From: Cruorifilaria tuberocauda
Lineage: Eukaryota > Nematoda > Chromadorea > Rhabditida > Onchocercidae
Reading direction: 5' to 3'
Assembly: GCA_013365365.1 (NCBI GenBank)
Contig: JABVXU010000555.1
Coordinates: 1 to 35,074 of the forward strand
DNA: 35,074 nt
Shown: positions 1 to 9,772 of the stretch, piece by piece
How positions within the stretch are numbered: position 1 is the stretch's first letter
How the letters are laid out: every line of letters starts with the position of its first letter
Position numbers and translations under genes: made by a program
The notes under the pieces: generated by a model
Seen by the model: the letters and a program-made list of their open reading frames with translations, nothing else
Told to the model about the DNA's origin: nothing
Databases searched by the model: none

Positions 1-52
1 ATCATAAGTTTAATTATTTGTATATTCATAAAATAGAGATAAATAATTTTAC

Positions 53-154
53 CAGCAATAAGAGGGTCAATGATAACATTTGATAAGCCAACATTAGTGA
101 TTCCTTTTAAACCTGTAATTATCACATGTTCAGTGCCACTTTTTTTTAATTCCA
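53..154 (-). CDS. Candidate internal exon of an unidentified gene leaving the left edge
   Basis: On the minus strand a 102-base open stretch is bounded by an acceptor (TTCTAG just before 154) and a donor (G|GTAAAATT at 53/52). It enters with two bases of a split codon, leaves in phase 1, and encodes about 33 residues containing the string EHVIITGLKGITNVGLSNV. The frame stays open toward the window edge. The mix of charged and small residues looks more protein-like than neighbouring AT-rich frames. I do not recognise the family, and a weak resemblance of HVIIT to the ribokinase fold is not enough to assign it. The rest of the gene would lie off the left edge and, upstream on this strand, between 155 and about 870, where I see no clear partner exon. 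It may be a chance ORF. Confidence 0.3.
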
Positions 155-874
155 CTAGAATCTTTCTTTACGTAATCACATCAGGAAAAAAGGCTTAAAG
201 CTATATATCTTGATTATCTATTTTCTCCTTGTAAACAAATAATCAAATCTGCTAAACAAACAGTAAATAATCTTAAATAACTTACTGCTTGACTCGTCCA
301 AAATGAAAATCAAATGTTAAGCTAAAATTTTTAGAATCAAATGAATTCTTTATACGATTCATTAGTACGTAAGATGATCACGTTGATAAGTGTCTGTGAA
401 CACTTTCGATAGACCAGAGATGTCAGGTTTCACAGAGTTACTGCGTTAAAATTGAGCGGTGAGGAGCGCTTCACGAAATGTGCGATCTCTATTGCTACCT
501 GTGATTTGGTAATTCTTTTGATCAAGAGGTTGCTAGGCTTGTACTGTAATTGATTTTTTATTTCTTTAAGGAATTCATTTAAACAATTTATACAGGATAG
601 AATTTAAACGAACTATTTCAAACGTATGTTTGTTAAATTGAGTATCAAAAATAGACGGTAATTAATTGAATATTGAATATTAAAACTAGATAGTAATTAA
701 TTATTTGTCGCTTTCGCTGCAGTATGTTAGCTGTCATTTATCCTTTTAAATTTTTCATATATCATTGCTTGTAATTTTTTATCTTTTGTTTGGAAATTTC
801 AATTCGTTTTGTTTTCATCGTTCTCAGTTTATGCGCATTGTTGATTTATTTTGTTTGCAGAAAATAATTCAGTA
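155..874. other. Intergenic region upstream of rpb-12
   Basis: No supported coding exon lies here. A slightly GC-richer patch at about 415-500 may belong to the rpb-12 promoter. A T-rich tract leads into the splice acceptor TTTGCAG at 854-860, which lies 14 bases before the rpb-12 start codon and is a plausible spliced-leader addition site. Confidence 0.4.
854..860 (+). promoter_or_regulatory. Probable trans-splice (spliced leader) acceptor of rpb-12
   Basis: TTTGCAG ends 14 bases before the ATG at 875, after a T-rich stretch and with no upstream coding exon. That is the usual setting for SL1 addition in nematodes. An ordinary 5' UTR intron would look the same, and only transcript 5' ends would separate the two. 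Confidence 0.45.
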
Positions 875-1559
875 ATGGACGGCAGTTCAACTCCAACACC
901 AAGTGTTGGTGGATCAGCAAAAACTAATAGTATGATATACATATGTGGAGGTTGGTAGATGATTAAGTAATTATAGGTTAAATTTGTATGATTCTTTTTA
1001 TCCTTTACTTCATTTCATCTTGGTTTTTCTAAGTCTTTGATTTCTTGGAAGTAGATTGAAACGCTTTAGTTTTTGTCCGAAATCTTTTTAAAATTTTCTT
1101 TTTTTTTTGAGAATGTCATAGCGAAAATGAAATCCGTCCAAAAGATGCAATCAGGTGCCGAGAATGTGGCTATAGAATATTGTATAAAAAGCGGTGTCGG
1201 AAATGTAAGTTGCAAGAGCTCTTTTTTGTATAATTCTGGTTAAAAAATATTTCGGTCTAGCCTGTTTGTTTTTCTCTGTTTATATTTATTGAAAGGATTT
1301 TTGTTTGATTTTCGCTTCTCATTAAGGTTTAGTTTCTTTTTACCATTATTTTTTTTTGGAAGGCGCTAGAGACATTTCTTCGTTATTGAAGATATAACAC
1401 ATATTAGATACACAATTACTCATTCTTACATAGAAATGAATTCGGCAGGAATTCTCTATAGGATTTCTTGACTAAAGTCGCAGATATCTGGTGTTGAAAA
1501 CAATGGTTTAAAGGAATAAAAAGTATTCTATTTCAGTGATGGTTTATGATGCACGTTGA
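875..1559 (+). CDS. rpb-12: RNA polymerase I/II/III shared subunit RPABC4 (RPB12)
   Basis: Three exons, 875-950, 1112-1204 and 1537-1559, join in frame to a 63-residue protein, close to the usual 58-70. RPB12 is the small zinc-binding subunit common to RNA polymerases I, II and III, where it helps hold the assembly platform of the two large subunits together in the nucleus. The family core is nearly complete: MIYICGEC, then NEI, then [15 protein letters not shown], and the terminal VYDAR (VFDAR in most animals). Zinc ligands are C24, C27, C41 and C44 in a CX2C-X13-CX2C arrangement. The first 19 residues are a Ser/Thr/Gly-rich tail, which is variable across the family. Introns 1 and 2 both interrupt a codon after its first base. 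Exon 3 is only 23 bases long and supplies the conserved C-terminus, so it would be missed by simple ORF calling. The start is the first ATG after the probable trans-splice acceptor. Confidence 0.96.
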
Positions 1560-3100
1560 GAATAACAAAGGATTCAAAAATAACTTTGAACATAATTTTT
1601 GTTCTACTCCTTGTAATATATTTCATGTTGTATGATATGTTGCCAGTAAAAAATAAAAACTTTTATGTGGTATTTAAACTTATTGAATAGTAAAAAGTGG
1701 CATTACTTCATATAGGTGTGAGAACACTCATTGCTACTGGGCTTGCTCTTAACTTTTTCATTAATCAGTTGATACTGCAACGGAATATTCTACAAAAAGA
1801 TTAATCCGATTTCTGTATAATAGTAATGAAAATTACAAAATCAATGAAGATTTGATATTCTTGATAATTCGATTGGATGGAGTCTTATATACAAATGCTA
1901 AAGAGCGAGTGTTATAAAGTAATCAATCTATATCAGTTAAAAAAATGACTTAAATTAATACAATAAGGTTAGAGGCCCTCCATTCGTTATATCATAAAGT
2001 GTTTTCGGATTTATTAGAAATTCACTTTTGTTCTGGACCGTCTGGTCTGTTATTTTCAAAAAAGTGGAATTTCAATAATCCTGCAGTTAGTTTTATATTT
2101 CGATCGTTCATACGTGTTGATGAGGAATTGAAAATTTTCCTCTCAATTTCAGGTTCGAATTATTTTAAAATAACTTGAATTTTATCACATTTTTATCCTA
2201 CCAAACTATTTTGTACTATCAGCTTCAATTTATGATTGTTGAGAAGATTGACCTGAGTTTTCTTTTGACTTTCAAGTCAAAAGTGCAGAAATGAGTCTCC
2301 TCACTTGATGATCCAAATGTGGTCCATATCGGATGAGTTATATTGAATATATAATAGAGTTAAACTCATAACTTATAGTCTAAAAATCATTGATATCTCC
2401 TGATTCCTACTACATTCCACAAATTTATTGTCATTTACTTCTTTTCTTAATTAAATGTGAATTATAATTTCATTATAAAATTTCAAGATTAACTCAGTAT
2501 GGTACTCAATTTATCCGATATCATACTTTCGGTTTACCTCTAATCATATTTTTTGATTTGAGTATTTGTAATTATTTAAATGCTATTAACATAGGACGTA
2601 TAGTATTTTTGCTAATGGTTATCGATGAAGTGGTTGGTTCGTATTTAATTTTTTTAAGCAAATTCAGGAAGGATTCACTTGTGTGGTTTTACATTATGCT
2701 ACTAAGTGATTAGTTATTACTTAAAATTTCTACAATAATAAACCAATTAGTTGATTTGATAAATTGATAAGAAGTCATAAATTGGGATATGGCAGCAGGA
2801 AGCAAAAAAAGTATTTGAACTTACTTTGGGCAATATTTTTTATAACTTATTGCTTGAAGAATTTTAGCAATAATGATAGGAAAAGTAACGGAATAGTAAT
2901 CGGAATACTCTAAATCAATTACAATTAGTGTAACAATTCATATTCATTGTTCCATTCTTTTTCCAGAAAGTTATTATTGCTGTACTCATGCATGATATTT
3001 TCCAGTTTCGAATTTTTAAGTAATCAAAAATTTAAGTAATCTAAGTAATAAATTAATTAAGATTTTATATTCTTTCCGTTTTTTTTAAAAACTTTTAACC
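1560..3100. other. Intergenic region between rpb-12 and the membrane-protein gene
   Basis: No exon is supported. AATAAA at 1652-1657, about 95 bases past the rpb-12 stop codon, is a likely polyadenylation signal. A pyrimidine tract ending TTTTTCCAG at 2966 could be the trans-splice or 5' UTR acceptor of the gene starting at 3101. Confidence 0.5.
1652..1657 (+). terminator. Poly(A) signal, probably for rpb-12
   Basis: A canonical AATAAA hexamer sits about 95 bases downstream of the rpb-12 stop codon, a normal 3' UTR length for a nematode. In AT-rich DNA the hexamer is common, so this rests mainly on position. Confidence 0.4.
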
Positions 3101-5623
3101 ATGATGAAAATTTCCCACAGGTATTATCATCAGATGATCAATTCAATTGATATTAATAATATTCGGTTCAATATGATTATCACATTATTAGCAGTAATTA
3201 TAAATTTATTTTTATTGTTACCTTCATGCACATGTAAAAAGAAAGCAAAGCTGGCGAAATTTACAAGCAAAGTAAGATATTTTTTTCTTTGCCAAAAAAC
3301 ATAATAAAGTCGAAATAATGAATTTCCAATAATGATTAATTAAATTTTCAAGATATTAAAATTGAATTTGTCGTTAATTTTATTTCATTAATCATTTACA
3401 AATCAAAATTAAATATCATCCTAATCATTTATGAAATAGTCTCTCTGTTTTAATTGTTATTAATTTCATAAAATCTTGCCTATTTCTATAGAAATAACAG
3501 TACGATTGAAAGTAGAAAATGATTTAATTACAGGTAGCAACACAGAGTACCGATATTGAAAAAAAACAATTGCAACAAATGGAACTTGGAGGTACGAAAA
3601 AAGTTAAACAACCAATAGCTATTGGAATCAAATCACATCAAAAATCATCGAGAAAAAAAATGGAAGTTATGGATAAAACTCAAAAACAATCATCTGTAAA
3701 TGTTTTTTCTGTATTTTTACAGTCAATTTTTAATAAATTTATAAAATTTATAAACCTTTCATGAAAATGAAATGCCCTTTAAGTGTTGTTAAAATGAAAA
3801 AAAGAAACTTACAGTTGAAAAGAATATGCCTTAAGTTACAATGATGATGGTAACTTTTACATGTATGAATTGAGTAAGAGATAATCATTCGTGAATGACG
3901 ATTAATCTTTTATCAACCTTTATCTTTTATCAATTCATATCTTATCACTAATCAATCCTTTGTTAGAATTTGCACAATTCATGATTTGATAACTGGAATA
4001 AAATTTAGTGTAAAAAACTTTTTTTTGATTTAAAAATTAATCTTCAAGCCTATCAAAAAGAAATGTAGTAAACTCTTGCATTTCAAAACAGAAATTTATG
4101 AATTTATTTTTAATTTCCGTATCATATTAAGCGATATATAATATAAACATTTTGTATGATACTGATAATCATATATGAAATTTGAATTAAATGAATTCAT
4201 TAGACTTTTATACAGAAACAAAAAACAAACAAATCATTTTATGCTTTTGTTCAATATGAAAACAATTTATTTCATATATGATGGAAGTATATAATGCTTT
4301 AACTCTGTTACAAAAGTAATTTATCATTTTATTCCAAACACTGTGCTATTCAAGTTTAATTAATCATTGACGTAGAAATTTTGTAATTTTTCAGAATTTG
4401 GAAACTGCAAAATCGAATAAATGTGATGTAGAAGGTATTGAAGAAACACAACCTTCTGAAATAGTATTTATTTCTCCGTTAAATTTTAAAATTATTAGTT
4501 AAACTAATAGTATAATTAAAATTTAATTCGTTAGAATATTGGATTCAGTGTTTTACAAGGATTATAGTTTCAGAGTTATGCGGGATCATTTCTAAATAAT
4601 CACTGTTATCACAAACTCAACAAACTAATTTCATATTTTACGAAAAGATAATTAGTTAGGAATTTATGCAGGAATCAATGCGTAATATTGAGGAAAATAT
4701 GGAAAATGAAAAGGAAATATTAGAAGCAAATGAAAGCCAAAATATTTCATCATACGGTACACTTCAGGTGTTTAATTAAATTAATTAAACCTCTCGGAAT
4801 ATATTCTAAAATCAATCGAAAGTAAAATCACATATCTATAATCATATCAAGTTATTTCAAAGATAATAATATCAAAAATGTCTGATACCTATAAATGAAA
4901 TTGATCCTTATGTCCTCCATATGTTATAGCATATTGTACAAGGCGAATATAATCAACAATTCTATACCTCCATTTATTATTACTGTAATTTGTATTGTTA
5001 CTTTTTTCTAACCATATCATATCTCAATCATGGATTCTTGAGAACAATTTTACAGATGTATTAAGGCTTATTTTACAACCTTTGATTCTTTTTATGACCT
5101 TTAAGTAACTTCAGAATACTTTATAGTATGTGCAACCACGAGTACGGTTTTTTGAGAGAGCAAAAGAAATCGAAATACGCGGGCCAATTGATACAAAAAG
5201 AAACGAATATAGAACTTTGGCACTTGTAGATGAGGATAAAAACCATATCACGCAGAACATTTATCCTCGAGAGGTAAGTTTTAAGTTACAATGAAAGATA
5301 GACGCATAAATATATTTAATATTGGTAAATAATTTATGCACACTTGATCTTATATTCAATTTTCCATTTACATATACCACAAAATTTGGTATTACTAACA
5401 CTTTCGACTTTCGCCACTGACCTAATCCATTTCAAGCCAGTGATCCTTTTTTTTTAAATAGAATTCTACAGAAGACCTGTATTTATTCTGCACCCGTTAT
5501 TTCATTATCTTCATTATTAAAATTCGGAATTCATTGCTGTAATTTTATTTGTATTAGGTTCGAAGATCAGACAAAACTTTTTTTGAAGGTTCGACAACAA
5601 GATATAACCGAATGCAAAATTGA
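3101..5623 (+). CDS. Uncharacterised single-pass membrane protein with an RVxF (PP1-docking) motif
   Basis: Six exons, 3101-3271, 3534-3695, 4395-4463, 4672-4767, 5127-5273 and 5558-5623, give 236 residues. All five introns fall between codons (phase 0). I do not recognise the family. Residues 24-41 form one hydrophobic helix (core LLAVIINLFLLL), followed by CTC and a lysine-rich stretch (KKKAKLAK). The positive-inside rule then places the long C-terminal part in the cytosol, and C43 and C45 are possible acylation sites. The middle is polar and rich in Lys, Gln and Glu. Residues 171-174 read RVRF within QPRVRFFERAKE, a match to the RVxF motif used by regulators of protein phosphatase 1. The last 60 residues are the most ordered-looking part. 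The donor of exon 4 (GTGTTT) is weak and exon 5 uses TTATAG, because the nearer TTCAG would meet a stop. An upstream first exon cannot be excluded. The gene lies tail-to-tail with the next one. Confidence 0.6.
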
Positions 5624-5891
5624 AAAATATAATGTGATTGGCTACCAAATGCCCGAGATTTTGGAAGAACATACATGCAAGAACGGCGACCTTTAATTTT
5701 TATCATTTCACTATTGTTTTCGAAAATTATGAAACTCATCATTAATAAAAGTGTTTGTGTTTGAGCAGTAAAATACTTGACATGCTCTAGGAAATAAAAA
5801 AATTACATAAATATCACAGTCAATACTGTATGAATATTGAAATGTAACACAGTTCAATCGCGACTGAGAAAGTCGAATAATAATTCTGATG

Positions 5892-8800
5892 TCAGCATTG
5901 ATCATCACCTATTTCCAACATTTCACGCATTAAAGTTAACGGATTCAGTTGCACACATAACATATCATCATTACTAACTGCGTCTCGAAAATTATAATTA
6001 GATAAATCACCGCTCTGTATGTCTCGAAACATCCCTGCTAATAATCGACGTCTTTTCTCGTGCTTTGGATCATCAACTTCCTTTTGGATTTCTTCCAAGA
6101 TATTCAAAATTATGGCGGAGTCTGCAATACGAATTAAGATTTGCATTTTGTGTTATCTTCAAAACTGAAAAAAATCCAAACAGGACTGTTCAGTTTTGAC
6201 AAGAAACTGCTTCATAGTGCAGAGATGTTAAGTCAGAAAATACAAAATTAATCTCCCATGATGATAGATAGACTGAAAAAGTACTGATTGTTCAGAAATT
6301 AGAAAAAAAAACGCTGGCCAATAAAATTGCGAAAATGCTATAATTATCCGATGTCTTAAACCACTTAAAACGAGACCATACCCACTGCAAAACTGAATCC
6401 GACTTGTTTATTTTGGCTTTCGAGATATCCTCCCGTTCCTGCTTGTCATCACTATCACAATAATTTTGGATCTATCGCAGCAATTTTTTTAATTGATTCA
6501 TTACAAATAGAATAAAGAGAAAGATCTTACCAAAAGGTTTGCAAGCCAATGTTGCCACTCCTGAAAGGCACATCTGCAAGAAACGATAATAATCCGCACA
6601 ATCAACAACTTGTCTTCTATTAGCACCACGAGCATATAACGAGTCGGTGACTCTAAAATATTTCCTAGTATCCACAGATGCTGGTCGACATTTGACTTCA
6701 TGCACCAAATAATCCTGAAACCAATATTCCATTGCTAATGCACCACTGTATACTTAATTTTTATTGTAGGAAAAATATTTAACTAAATTTGGTGTGTGCA
6801 CAGCTTGCTACTTTATAATATTAGCAGTTCAAGAAATTTCGAACAGAATGATCAGAATTTCATTCCAGTTTATAACAAATAAAAAGCGATGTAAAATACT
6901 ATTTTCGAGAAAATTTTACAATCAAAGGTTGTAAAAGCCTAGAGAGTTGGAAAGTTGAGGAAAAACAGTATTCCGCTGTTCTGTTTACACTACTGAAATA
7001 TTACGAAAATAATGCATTGAAGAGTTAAGAAAATATGATAGGACATCAATAAAGGAATTTGTTAAGAGATAAAAACGGACCAGTAATGCCGAATCAGTAT
7101 AATCATTAATTCGACGTTTGCGTTTCTGAATAGCGTGAACAGCACTTGACCAATTCTGAATCTGAAGAGATTTTCTTAAATAGAAAAGCTTAAAATAGCT
7201 CATCATAACATTTCTTCGAAATACAAATTTTTGCAAGAAACGGTTGTGAAATGAACAATGATATATGTAAGGCAAATGATTCATTAAAAATTTCTCGCAA
7301 TTTATGCTCAGTGAATCTTGTGCGGTGGCATTCGGCTTAAATGTCTTGTGAACACAAAGAAATGAAAAAGAATAACAAAGAATTTTCATGATCGCCGTTC
7401 CCATAAAATTCAAGAAGCTATGTCAATTCACCGTTTGATGGAAAAAAAAACTAAATTTAAAAGAAAACATTCGTGTTTTTAATTTGGAAAACATACCATG
7501 TTTGGATTTTGTGGAAGCGGGTCGGCAAAACCACAGGATAAAATAGTCATGTTATGGATCTATCAACTCATATCAGGCAAGCAGGCAGAAAAAATTACCT
7601 CACTGGTTTTAGAAGGTAATATAACTTCCTTCAACCATTCCGCTTTTCGTGCTTCAACTCGCATCTCATGCCTCAGTCGACTTAAATCACGAATTCCAGA
7701 AATTTTTTCACGTATATCAAGCATCGAACGATTTGGAATATCTTTTGTTGCGTGGAACAAGCAATTATCATTTATGCCATAACTAAATGCCGTGTGAAAA
7801 TCAATACATGAGGTATTTTATAATATTTTAATTTGAATAAATAAAAATTGAAGTAACTTAAATATATAGAACCACCAATTCAATATCTTATATCCAAATT
7901 CTGTATCCTAAAATATCAAAATAGCAGAAAAGGATATGTTCACTCCATTCAATCTGATGATTACTTCCCTGCATGTTGTTCAAAAAATTTTAGAGTTTCG
8001 AAAATAGGCGCTAAAAGCACGAAATTAATAGTGAAATTATAAATAATGAACAAAAGTTCTTCCAATTATGAAAAATCTTGAAAATTAACAATTAAATAAC
8101 AAATGATTACGATTAACTCACGAATTTATACAGCTATGCAAAGTTTTGAGCTCATCAATCGTCCACTCTTTGCCTTCATCCTAACAAAAATTCTATCATT
8201 AGTAATCGTAACTTACAACAACTTGTCATAAAGGAAAAAAAGAGGGAAAAGCTATAGAAAAGCCACAAAAAAAACAATTATCTTTTGAAAATAAATAAAA
8301 TAACCATTATGAAAATGGAAAGAAACATTGTTACCTCTTTCAAAGGTGGTAAAATAATATCATATGCTGGTTTTCCATCTCGATCACCAAAATCGAATTT
8401 CCCACTAAAGATCTGAAATACATCATGAAACATACTAACCGAATAATATTTCTATAAATGCAATATTAAAATTATAAGAAAAATTTTTCACTTGTTCATC
8501 TTCTTTTGTATTAATTACTCTGCGAGATCGATCACCGGAGGATCGTTCCGAACGACTTCTTCTTTGTCGTGTTTCAACTAGAATATAATTGTATTAAAAC
8601 AAGAGGACTTATCTATCCATATCATGTTTATGCTAAATTCTTTGCTGCTCTAAAATTTATTTTGACAACAAATATTGTTTTGAAGAAGACTTACTGTTAA
8701 GCAATCATTAGCTATAGTTTTTTAAATTCTTACTTGCAAGGAGAATAAATCAGCATAAAAGTTTCTCAGTTATGAAATTTAAATTTAAAAAAGATCAAAA

Positions 8801-8948
8801 TACCTTCAACTGATGATTCATTACAGTCATCATTCTGAATAGGCGTGCTTGTATGAGAGGATGATTGAAGTTGAGAACTGGATGGTTTCTCTTGCTTTTG
8901 TTGCTTACTGATAGCTTTACTATGCATATCAATCTCATTATCAGCCAT
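5892..8948 (-). CDS. SANT/Myb-domain nuclear protein, possible SNAPC2-like snRNA-activating complex subunit
   Basis: Nine minus-strand exons, 8948-8804, 8577-8492, 8412-8335, 8180-8122, 7782-7599, 7559-7497, 7161-7081, 6714-6531 and 6121-5892, join in frame to 369 residues. The first 75 residues are Ser/Gln/Arg-rich and look disordered. Residues 108-152 form a SANT/Myb-like unit: EWTIDELKTL, a YG turn, then PNRSMLDIREKI, followed by a basic helix (RLRHEMRVEARKAEWLKEV). Later segments are a Pro-rich linker leading to IQNWSSAVHAI, a helical exon with DCADYYRFLQ, and a C-terminal block with DSAIILNILEEI. The order SANT, P-x-W helix, Y-rich helix, S-A-hydrophobic helix, and the length, recall vertebrate SNAPC2 (SNAP45), which activates snRNA promoters. 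That comparison is from memory and tentative; an unrelated SANT protein is possible. The SANT core spans the exon 4/5 junction. The start is the first ATG; TTG codons upstream stay open to 8966. The gene is head-to-head with app-1. Confidence 0.6.
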
Positions 8949-9772
8949 TACCTTACCACCTTCCAATCAGTGAATAAAATTTTGCATAAATGAAAAAAAA
9001 ATTACAAGATAAATAACAAAACTTATCAAGTATGATCAATAAAAGTTAAGTATCAATCGGGAGATGTCTTATACTCACTGTAGTTACGAAATATCTCAGT
9101 TAAATTATTGTCAGATGAAAGAACGAATTATGAATTATGAACATCAAATAGTCGTATCTTTCCTGTCCAACCACTGAAGGTTATGATGGATCCATGATCT
9201 AAACCTTTAATCCTACTTGGAATTGGTGTAAAGTTACAACGTTATTCGCAAAAACACCAAGTTAGCACCAAAATAAGTTTTATAATGCTAATTTACGGGG
9301 CACTAAATGGTATCACACAAACAACAGAATGGTACCGATACATATGCTAGAATAGTAATTAACGGCTGACACTTTTTCTCTTGCGTTTTTCTTTGCATGT
9401 GCACGTCGGTTTTTTTCCGTGGTAGAGTTGGTGTGGTACCTCGTTGGTACCATTGAACTACTTTACATTTATGCCAGTGATTTTTCACATTTTTATCCTT
9501 ATAACTTATTAAAAAATTGTTTTATTTATAAAAATGTATTCACTCTTTTTTAATGCTTAATTCATTTTAATTTAAATTAGGAATTTCGTATTTATTGCAT
9601 TTTGAAGTTTTTCTCCTTATCCAATACTGCTTTGGAATTTAATTTTGCCGCATAATTTATTTGCTTTTATTTTTTTTTGTTCTGATGGTTTTGGTTTGTT
9701 TTATTTATTACGAATGGTTCAGTTCTTTTATACCAATCAGTTTCATTTATCATATTATAGACTTCAGAAAAT
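8949..9772. promoter_or_regulatory. Divergent intergenic region between the SANT-domain gene and app-1
   Basis: About 820 bases separate two start codons pointing away from each other, so this stretch probably holds both promoters. It is T-rich on the app-1 side and includes a more GC-balanced block at about 9290-9480 with GGTACC twice (around 9436 and 9448). That block contains a 61-codon minus-strand ORF (9303-9488) that I regard as chance. No TATA box or known operator can be named with confidence. Confidence 0.4.
9762..9767 (+). promoter_or_regulatory. Probable trans-splice acceptor of app-1
   Basis: CTTCAG ends five bases before the app-1 ATG at 9773. The very short spacing and the lack of any upstream exon fit spliced-leader addition. 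Confidence 0.45.

Noticed and set aside
6387..6475. Open stretch in minus-strand intron 8 of the SANT gene (contains NYCDSDDKQERED)
   Set aside because: It looks protein-like, but joining it after the exon ending at 6531 causes a stop. Skipping it gives a perfect phase match to the last exon.
6985..7413. 142-codon minus-strand ORF overlapping intron 6 and exon 7 of the SANT gene
   Set aside because: Only the exon at 7161-7081 fits splice sites and phase; the rest is Phe/Leu/Ser-rich intron sequence that happens to be open.
7921..7975. Possible exon reading NHQIEWSEHI on the minus strand
   Set aside because: Neither of its borders gives a phase compatible with the flanking exons, and direct joining of 8122 to 7782 reconstitutes the SANT domain.
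9303..9488. 61-codon minus-strand ORF between divergent genes
   Set aside because: No recognisable motif or splice context, and it lies in the likely promoter region.
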